A DNA stretch of 64,000 nt. Origin: Leptasterias polaris. Taxonomy: Eukaryota; Echinodermata; Asteroidea; Forcipulatida; Asteriidae. Below the pieces are notes generated by a model. The model did no database searches, was not told the DNA's origin, and saw only the letters and a program-made list of their open reading frames with translations. The stretch is taken from positions 2,253,501 to 2,317,500 of the forward strand of contig JAZGTN010000007.1 in the NCBI GenBank assembly GCA_037783415.1, given 5' to 3'. This document shows positions 59,701 through 64,000 of the stretch, one piece after another (the first letter of the stretch is position 1; the number at the start of each line of letters is the position of its first letter). Position numbers and translations under genes: made by a program.

Positions 59701-62471
59701 CTTCCATTAATGCACAGCCGAAGCCGTCTTCTAAAAGGACTCGTTTGAGATCAAAATGTTATATATCTTAGAAAACACAAGGTCGTCAGACTCGGGGAAG
59801 CTTTTTAACCCTTTCAGAAAATCCTTCAAAACAAATTAATTACAAAGCAACTTACCTTTCCATTCAGTGTAGTTTTGTGCAACCAGAACTATGGTGTCGT
59901 TATCAGAACACCCATGAAGCAACTGGGATGAGAATTGTATCCAAAGTTCATTTGCCCTAACAAAAGTTAACGTCACCTGATGATGTTGCTTGACTTCATC
60001 TACCAATGACAATGAATCGGAACTGTTATGTCCCTTCCCAATTGAGATCTGTTGGTCCAATTCCAAACTCACGCGAGTCAAGTTGACCGTTGTTATGAGC
60101 CCAGGACTACTGGTAATCAGCCATACACATGTGAATATGTGTGACCCAGAACTTAAAATACTTAATTCTACCATGAAGTCATCGGTTAAGTTGATATGCG
60201 GCGAACCGCACAGCGTTTCTGAAAGAATAACAACAAAGAAAACAACAAATGTGGGTGCTCGTAAAAAAATGAACACAGTGAAGTTTCGGTTGCTGCAACA
60301 ATATAATGTTTTCAAATCGAAAACACATGATAAATTCACATTTTATTGGTAATAAAATACAAGACCATTTGAAAGTGGTAAATGTTAACCCCCCCCCCCC
60401 CCCCCACACACACACACAAGTGTGTAACAGCCTGCAATCGTGGACCCTCCTTTGTTCAACTCTTTGTGATAGCAACCGTGGACCACAATGCTTTCCTTTG
60501 GGATAGCAACCGTGGACCTATTGTCCTCTTTTGTTATAGGTCCCCGGTTTGAATGTGGTTACCTACTCACACACACACACCCACGTTTTTGAATCCCGCT
60601 TACCGAGGACTTCTCTTTGTTCTCCCATTGTTTGGACATAGTTTATTTTAGCGACGTCCCAATTGGGTTTGTACACGAAAACGAAGCGAGGGCATCCTCG
60701 CTCTGTCAAACAGCCGGATCCCTTTTGTTAAAGTCCTCGGTTTCACACAAACACACAAAAGGGTACTTTTGAAAACAGCACCATGGCGTAAGCGAGCAAT
60801 TTTTTTTATATGGTGTCACGAAGGGTTTTAAAGCCATGGTTTCGCAAGTACACTGCACATGATACTTCCAACCAGCAATACACCATTTGACCTGTGACAT
60901 CACTTGTTTACAAAATAGCCACAGAGCCTGGACTTCCTTCAGGCACATTTTTGTACGCAGCTCATTGGAAAAATAAACTAAATCCTATGTTTTATGGAGA
61001 TTGCACAGTTCTCACTTTTCTCAATTTTTGAAATGAAGTAACAGGGAACATCTCAAAGGCTGTACAACTGTTGCTTTTGTAACTTTTGAGTTTATGTGAA
61101 AATTATGACACCAAATCTAAATTTTCCAATATGGCCTGTGCACAGGCCATATGTGTAGTATCTTGCAAGTCAGGAAATGCAACATAATTTACAAAGTCAC
61201 TATTTCTGTGAACAAAGATAAAGTGGTCTATAAATGTCAATTAATACCTGACACACCTGCCACTGCTTTGACTTCACATGACAAGGCATCAGAGCCATAT
61301 ACAACAAAGATGGCGTTAGTAGGTGAGAAGAAAAGCTCCGGCCGGCAGGGGTCGCTGAAGAAACCAGCGTAGAACGTTTGATTAACAAACCCGTCTTCGA
61401 CTACGAATGGCAAAAACCTCGTTGCGTTACTGGCGTTATCCTGACATGTCACTTGTAGTTGTAGGTTATCGAGAGTATGAGCGGTCCAGCAGTGATATCC
61501 AGGAACAGAAAGGTAGGTTGTCATTGCTGGTTCGAATGTTACGTTCACTTCGGGAATAAACAGCTCGCTGCACCCCGGCGGCTTGTTTTGAGATTCTACT
61601 GGGTAAAACAATTAGGCTTTTTAAAGAAATACAATGAAAGAAACAAGAAGGAAATTGCACAAAACTTGTTGTATTTGCCTTCTCCTTTTAACTACAGATT
61701 TCCTCTGTTTTAGTCTGCCTCATTCACTAGTAAACCACTTTTCTTCCCGTCGTCTCTACCTACTCTGCCAGTACCGATTTCGTTCGCATTTCCATTTCCA
61801 AATTCAATTAAAGTTCAAGTATTACTTTCAGTTTCTTTTCAAGTTCTTTTCCCATTGGTGTCTTGTTACAGTCTTATACTTATAATTTTGACGTTTCTCC
61901 CCTCTCCCCTCCTCTCCCCTCTCCCCTCCTCTCCCCTCTTTCCTTTTTCGTGTTCTTCCCCTTCCTCACTGTAATAGACTATTGCTACTAAAGAAAAGCA
62001 CGATAGAGGAACTTAATAAACGTAAATTAAGACTGGTTTATTTCTGGGCTAAACTGCTGTACCGTGCAAGTCATGTCAATACTCGAGCCAAAGATGTCGG
62101 CGCCCACGCGAACCACGTGACGTCACCCACGCAAACTACGGGACGTCACCCACAACAGCATAAGACTTAAAACAAGTCCTACATTAGTACATTACACCCA
62201 CCTTTTTGCTCCCCTTCCTCCCCCCCTCCTCCTCCCATCCTCTCCCCTTCACTGATCTTTGTTTGTTTGATTATTGTTATATACTAATTTAGTGAAAATA
62301 CAAGTCACTTCTTTGATCCTCGTTGTAATATTTTTAAAGGGGAGAAAACAAAACATTGTCAAAGCCGCTTTTCAAGTTTAAGTTCCAGTACAATAACTTA
62401 CGTGAGTTAGCCAGATGGGAAAAAACGCCCAGCGCTAGAAGGATGCAAATAACAGATGCCGCTCTGTCCAT
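38797..62471 (-). CDS. CUB-LDLa-LRR receptor ectodomain (GRL101/relaxin-receptor-like), 17 exons
   Basis: Exons, 5' to 3': 62471-62402 signal peptide; 61598-61257 and 60218-59856 CUB-like; 59271-59158 LDLa; 58941-58495 CUB; 58191-58078 and 57046-56936 LDLa; 55910-55458 CUB; 53400-53287 LDLa; 52601-52254 CUB; 51770-51627 LDLa; 50978-50625 CUB; 50303-50175 and 49269-49147 LDLa; 48622-48502 LRR cap; 43811-43740 and 38868-38797 LRR. Every exon up to the cap is phase 1-1; the cap ends in phase 2, matching the LRR exons. The joined frame is about 1160 codons without a stop. LDLa plus LRR plus 7TM is known from GRL101 and relaxin receptors; alternating CUB modules are unusual. The following LRR and 7TM exons (37846-35149) are broken, so the gene may now make a truncated or secreted product, or be a recent pseudogene. 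Confidence 0.8.
39603..41333 (+). CDS. piggyBac transposase (PGBD-like), 576 aa
   Basis: Uninterrupted frame. The acidic, Ser-rich N-terminus (ADSGSEMSSDEDSPL) is typical. The DDE_Tnp_1_7 core shows the expected acids: SLSPDETMVKFKGR, CIYMDNWFSSPALF and YMGGTDLAGQL. The C-terminus is a Cys-rich zinc domain (CVVCSSTSNRK, ICKQCIKPMC, PCFEKFH). Family role: cuts and pastes at TTAA in the nucleus. ATG at 39603 follows the 5' terminal region by ~285 bp. Everything visible suggests an active or recently active gene, and a source for the decayed copy at 45027. Confidence 0.93.
   Translation: MAEENDKILEEIFADSGSEMSSDEDSPLYDSETSEDSEDTEPRASTSTATLTCSKKGKKTKKKPNFRCGWREANCYTRRPPVKFTANTGATEDFSSFSPIQIFKLYFCEAVWQMMVLETNRYAEQILGAGAENKCAWRPTDVPEMMAFVALLLCMGINKRPRYSMHWSRSEILRSPLYSATMARNRFTAILRFFHLANNRDVEGDSPRDKLAKLRPLLNIVLPSFIRVYQPGRSLSPDETMVKFKGRLSFKQYMPRKAAKWGLKSFSLNESDTGYTCAWELFTGSQPRCPQGQSSVSDPETSHPSEIGAPGNIVLNLLQGLENKGHCIYMDNWFSSPALFSKLSELGFGACGTVRYTTLGIPDVANSKKFPMKSGADPKFFQKAGQLCVMWQDTKRVTLLSNYGDCSVTSKKIRSRKTSTGFRHIKKPCIVEDYNKYMGGTDLAGQLCTYYTHTHKTFKWWKRVFITILDICLLNANVVYNSIHTNKSLSTLDFRVKVIEALISSFENNPVDHARKVSSASNALSTQHFPGPNVGGKKRDCVVCSSTSNRKQTRTICKQCIKPMCVIPCFEKFHTK
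41334..43008. other. piggyBac 3' noncoding region
   Basis: Repeats of AACATTGAGGCGGGGGGG, GGTACTTAGA and GTATAGCACTTTGGCAAAAT, with several G runs. No second gene. Confidence 0.6.
43033..43076. repeat. Locally inverted segment within the arm match
   Basis: This ~40-bp piece (TTAAGTTAAACCCTTCAT...AAGACTGTAAATTAA) matches left-arm 147-187 in the same orientation, whereas its flanks match in reverse complement. Confidence 0.7.
43247..43600. mobile_element. TTAA-flanked MITE
   Basis: TTAAAGGTATTGTACAGGAT to AATAGTGTAAGGCCTTTAA. It is the inverted, close relative of 49687-50049. Confidence 0.8.
43740..43811 (-). CDS. LRR exon
   Basis: 72 bp between ACTAG and GTAAGT, reading VLANNSIEYWAEGTFSGL then HKLTFL. 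It has the asparagine-ladder position (ANNSI) and the same phase as the other LRR exons. Confidence 0.85.
43812..44758. other. Intron with poly-C and triplet repeats
   Basis: Poly-C at 44006-44058, then CAG/CAA/CGGCAA/GGC triplets at 44565-44755 running into the second piggyBac. Long open frames here are low complexity. Confidence 0.8.
45027..47042 (+). pseudogene. piggyBac transposase, broken
   Basis: Frameshifts lie near 45110 (after DEDSPL), 45445 (two bases missing before MMAFVALLL) and elsewhere. A stop falls at ELFT (45866), a LINE tail is inserted at 46236-46519, and a poly-G run sits at 46617-46630. Blocks such as CIYMDNWFSSPALF remain readable. It cannot make transposase. Confidence 0.93.
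46236..46519 (-). mobile_element. 5'-truncated LINE tail inserted in piggyBac copy 2
   Basis: Duplicated GCAGT (46231-46235, 46520-46524) flanks it. On the - strand it encodes SNSFIPRTASLWNSLPGA and LDSFKRNINSYL, the C-terminal tail typical of non-LTR reverse transcriptases, and ends in poly-A (T run at 46236-46243). Confidence 0.85.
48314..48440. repeat. (CAA)n microsatellite
   Basis: Right half of the triplet tract split by the second piggyBac element. Confidence 0.9.
48502..48622 (-). CDS. LRR N-terminal cap exon
   Basis: 121 bp, phase 1 in and phase 2 out. DRCPAMCLCEDSDDHG then VVQCNLG gives the four cysteines of an LRRNT cap. It is the phase switch between the CUB/LDLa and LRR parts. 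Confidence 0.75.
48623..49146 (-). other. Intron
   Basis: AT-rich, nothing recognised. Confidence 0.4.
49147..49269 (-). CDS. LDLa-7 exon
   Basis: Six cysteines (ITCPGSFLCQDSSECIYM, VCDGKIDCPNEDDE, QACG); 123 bp, phase 1-1. Confidence 0.9.
49270..50174 (-). other. Intron with MITE
   Basis: Contains the MITE at 49687-50049 and no exon that I can see. Confidence 0.5.
49687..50049. mobile_element. TTAA-flanked MITE
   Basis: TTAAAGGCCCTGTACACTAT to CCTGTATAATACCTTTAA. It is the inverted relative of 43247-43600. Confidence 0.8.
50175..50303 (-). CDS. LDLa-6 exon
   Basis: ASCPDPDVFDCGDGSCLK, GRCDGFRDCQ, ADENDCG: complete LDLa with a calcium-cage acidic end. Phase 1-1. Confidence 0.92.
50625..50978 (-). 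CDS. CUB-F exon
   Basis: Starts ACGGIDILVG and ends FQFRSDSYISGRGFLLEL, the CUB C-terminal strand. 354 bp, phase 1-1. Confidence 0.85.
50979..51626 (-). other. Intron
   Basis: No recognised feature. Confidence 0.4.
51627..51770 (-). CDS. LDLa-5 exon
   Basis: TSCPFEDDTDCRNGICV, AKCNGYQDCQTRQG, SADEQDCG. 144 bp, phase 1-1; slightly long between the fifth and sixth cysteines. The donor is a non-typical GTACGT. Confidence 0.88.
51771..52253 (-). other. Intron
   Basis: No recognised feature. Confidence 0.4.
52254..52601 (-). CDS. CUB-E exon
   Basis: The most canonical CUB: DYCGSPNISV, CRWEIRAPDSVYVVV, YDYVYFDGTLRDG, LSVRFTSDFSYNRNGFLLQL. 348 bp, phase 1-1. Confidence 0.93.
52602..53286 (-). 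other. Intron
   Basis: No recognised feature. Confidence 0.4.
53287..53400 (-). CDS. LDLa-4 exon
   Basis: ECSQSEYECASGLKCLES, MVCNMIEDCPYGEDELDCG. 114 bp, phase 1-1. Confidence 0.92.
53401..55457 (-). other. Long intron with simple repeats and MITEs
   Basis: A degenerate ACC/AAC/CAG repeat occupies 53460-53960. A MITE lies at 53987-54373, and the end of another (TTAAAGGGACACGTTGCC) at 54526. The rest is unassigned. Confidence 0.6.
53987..54373. mobile_element. TTAA-flanked MITE
   Basis: TTAAAGGCACTGAACATGTT to AACGTGTTCAGGACCTTTAA. Same family as 7833-8218, including the internal CAACAGCTCTCCGTTGCT. Confidence 0.85.
55458..55910 (-). CDS. CUB-D exon
   Basis: TCGTAEIGL at the start, SCMWMFTGSHGTRFSIDL in the middle. 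A long, divergent CUB (453 bp), phase 1-1, with donor GTAGGA. Confidence 0.75.
55911..56935 (-). other. Intron
   Basis: No recognised feature apart from AT-rich DNA. Confidence 0.4.
56936..57046 (-). CDS. LDLa-3 exon
   Basis: GCESMNLSCSSGECIHPS, ICDGHFDCVDYTDEMMCG. Classic LDLa, phase 1-1. Confidence 0.94.
57047..58077 (-). other. Intron
   Basis: Nothing recognised beyond an ATA-rich tract (58018-58050). Confidence 0.4.
58078..58191 (-). CDS. LDLa-2 exon
   Basis: DCKEEEYTCLFGLECLEN, VCDGVRDCIFSDDELGCG. 114 bp, phase 1-1. Confidence 0.93.
58325..58480 (-). mobile_element. tRNA-derived SINE
   Basis: On the - strand GGCTAGATTGCTCAGTTGG, TAGAGCGCC and GGTTCAAATCCTGC resemble a tRNA with A and B boxes, but the anticodon stem does not pair, so it is not a tRNA gene. 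The TTTTTCTTTGTT tail is shared with 14170-14290. Confidence 0.8.
58495..58941 (-). CDS. CUB-C exon
   Basis: VCGNQTFFFSQNESM, NCIWAFHAANGTTIKLEV, MLLSVFDGDDPANG. 447 bp, phase 1-1. An SINE lies 15 bp downstream in the intron. Confidence 0.85.
59158..59271 (-). CDS. LDLa-1 exon
   Basis: ECDGNQILCVPDMKCLS, VCNGIFECSNYFDEIGCG. 114 bp, phase 1-1. Confidence 0.92.
59272..59855 (-). other. Intron
   Basis: AACGTGTCCCTTTAAT near 59690 looks like a MITE end; its partner was not found. Confidence 0.4.
59856..60218 (-). CDS. CUB-B exon (CUB-like)
   Basis: TLCGSPHINLTDDF, FTCVWLITSSPGLITTVNL, ELWIQFSSQLLHGC. 363 bp, phase 1-1. Confidence 0.82.
60219..61256 (-). other. Intron
   Basis: A poly-C/(CA)n tract at 60391-60420 and tandem ATAGCAACCGTGGACC repeats (60468-60520). 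No exon seen. Confidence 0.5.
61257..61598 (-). CDS. CUB-A exon (divergent CUB-like)
   Basis: CSELFIPEVNVTFEPA, YHCWTAHTLDNLQLQVTC and NAIFVVYGSDALSCEV show a CUB-like strand pattern. The acceptor is a tandem CAGTAG and the donor may be GTGTGT (chosen) or GTATTA nine bases on; all options keep phase 1. Confidence 0.7.
61599..62401 (-). other. First coding intron
   Basis: CTCCCCTC repeats at 61899-61940; otherwise unassigned. Confidence 0.5.
62402..62471 (-). CDS. First coding exon: signal peptide
   Basis: MDRAASVICILLALGVFS then HLANS, a good signal peptide, with GTAAGT donor in phase 1. An upstream acceptor (TTTCCAG at 62541) suggests the exon begins at 62540 with a short 5' UTR. Confidence 0.82.
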
Positions 62472-62540
62472 GTTGTTCAGCGTCAATCAGTGATAAGTTG
62501 TTTGAAAGGTACGCTGCTTTAACGTAGAAAAGTCGATCTC

Positions 62541-63134
62541 CTGGAAATAAACAACATGAATCGGGTGAGTGTTCGGGGTCCTTTTAAGACTGGTTTTAAA
62601 ACAAGGTGAGGTGAGAGGGGATGGATACAATCCCCCAAATAAATGTATACTCAGTAGAAGAAGAACATCAGCAATTCAGCAGCAGCAGCAGCAGTAACAC
62701 TAGCAGTACCGGTAACAGCAGCAATTACGCTTTAACAGCAGAGGCAGTAGCTGCAGCAGTAGCATTAGCAGCAGTAGGAGTAGCATTATCAGCAGTCGCA
62801 GTAACAACAACAGCACCAGCAGCAGCAGCAACAGGGGTGTCAGTGGCAGCAACAGCAGCAGCACTAGCTTTTATTAGTATCAGCAGAAGCAGCGGGCAGT
62901 AGGAGAACCAGTAGCTGCAGCTGCATAGCCGTTGCAGGAGAAGCAGTAACAGCAGCCTTGTATGAGTTGTTATTATATTTTAGTGAGATTTCAGATTGAA
63001 ACGAATTTGCTTTATAAATACTGTTGCTTTACCTTGTCTTTAGAAACACTGAACACGAAAATGTGTTCACAGAATACAAAAAGACCGATACAAGTATGCA
63101 AAAGGTTTTGTGTAGAGTTAAATCACTCACTTAC
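62541..63134 (-). other. Probable 5' UTR intron
   Basis: Bounded by donor GTAAGTGAG (63134-63126) and acceptor TTTCCAG (62541). It contains a degenerate CAG/GCAGTA repeat (62660-62960) whose alanine-rich frame is an artefact. Confidence 0.4.
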
Positions 63135-63576
63135 CAACGAAGAATGAAAAGTGTTGGGCAATTTCACTGCACAACGATCAACAAGCGTTCGTGACAAGAT
63201 AACCTGTCAGTATTGCGTTTCGTCATTATTTCCATTATTAAACCAAGTCCATCCATGAATCAACACTATGCTGTTAACTGTCTGCTTTTAATTGAGTTTT
63301 TGACAGATGACAAACAACCAAAGTAATGGACCGCACATTTACGTCAAATTTAGCTCTGTCAGACTCCAAAATCAAATCGGCCGCAAACTCTATGTTTGTT
63401 AGTCATAAATTATAATTACTTACTGACAGAGCAAGAAACAAACAAAAGAGGGGGCACGCTAATCAATCGGTACTTTGCTGTCAAATTAAAGTCGTATGTT
63501 AAAAGAAAAGTATTCCTTTGAGGTAATTTCAACCGTTCAATTGTTTTAACCCTTTACAATTGTACTCTTCTCTACT

Positions 63577-63720
63577 CTATCCCGTAGCAGTTAGGCCGTA
63601 TAGGGGCGTAGAGATGGCAGCCACAACACACTTCCTCCACAGCTCTCGATCTTCAGCAGTCCTCAACAGGTACTCCCAGTTCAGTCCCGTCCACTCCTTC
63701 ACATTGTCTACCCAATGTAT
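63577..63720 (-). pseudogene. LINE reverse transcriptase C-terminal fragment
   Basis: VKEWTGLNWEYLLRTAEDR followed by ELWRKCVVAAISTPLYG and a stop resembles the C-terminal tail of LINE ORF2 proteins. Confidence 0.65.
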
Positions 63721-64000
63721 AAATAGACACAAAAACCTAACCTGTGAAATTTTAATTTCGAAAAGTGGTCACGTTTTTAAGATATTGCCGAAACCCGGAG
63801 CGAATTATGTCCACGCAGGAAGAAAAATCACTAATAGGAGTACACATGTAGTCTGAAAAGCGGCAGTTAATACACTGTCGGCAGTTAATACACTGCTAGC
63901 TGACAAATAACCAATAAGTAATGATGCTCAAATTCATGTCAAACGTAGCTCCGTCTGACTTCAAAATCACCTTAGTTTGATTGAAAATATAATTATTATC
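63721..64000. other. Window end, unassigned
   Basis: AT-rich; no gene seen. AATTTTAGCTC-type sequence near 63340 and 63930 is repeated (CATGTCAAACGTAGCTC). Confidence 0.4.

Noticed and set aside
62621..62902. Alanine/serine-rich protein
   Set aside because: Low-complexity CAG-type repeat in a probable 5' UTR intron.

Overview
This is intron-rich, AT-rich metazoan nuclear DNA dominated by transposons. The gene families, the abundant TTAA-flanked MITEs with TTAAAGGCACTGG-type ends and the recurring TAGGCCTA motif suggest an echinoderm, most likely a sea star. That species guess is inference; no species marker is present.

The window is organised around a very large imperfect inverted repeat. 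The left arm (about 1-9541, running off the window start) matches the right arm (about 29875-43215) in reverse complement, with roughly 20 kb between them. Each arm carries the 3' part of a leucine-rich-repeat G-protein-coupled receptor gene (relaxin-receptor/GRL101-like). The left copy (+) has an intact seven-transmembrane exon (3802-4978). The right copy (-) is frameshifted in the 7TM exon (35149-36312) and in at least two LRR exons. The two copies converge, tail to tail.

The right-hand gene continues upstream to 62471 on the - strand. I assembled 17 in-phase exons by hand: a signal peptide, six CUB or CUB-like modules, seven LDL-receptor class A modules, an LRR N-terminal cap and two LRRs. 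All modular exons are phase 1-1, switching to phase 2 at the LRR cap. The ectodomain exons look intact while the 7TM end is dead.

Between the arms lies a complete second - strand gene (9851-21591, eight exons, 561 codons plus stop). It encodes a signal peptide, five fibronectin type III domains, one EGF-like domain and a hydrophobic C-terminus resembling a GPI-anchor signal. One of its introns contains an ISL2EU-type DNA transposon with a THAP-DDE transposase and a truncated SWIM-domain second protein. Next to the gene, inside a Penelope-like retroelement remnant, is a 4.5 kb foldback element whose long arms are arrays of a palindromic minisatellite, with another MITE nested in its centre.

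Other elements include an apparently intact piggyBac transposon (39318-43008), a decayed second copy (44759-48309) carrying a LINE tail, a satellite array with a 320-bp higher-order period (about 32570-34700), tRNA-derived SINEs, LINE fragments and many simple repeats. Several elements are present in one arm and absent at the matching site of the other, so the two arms date each other's insertions.
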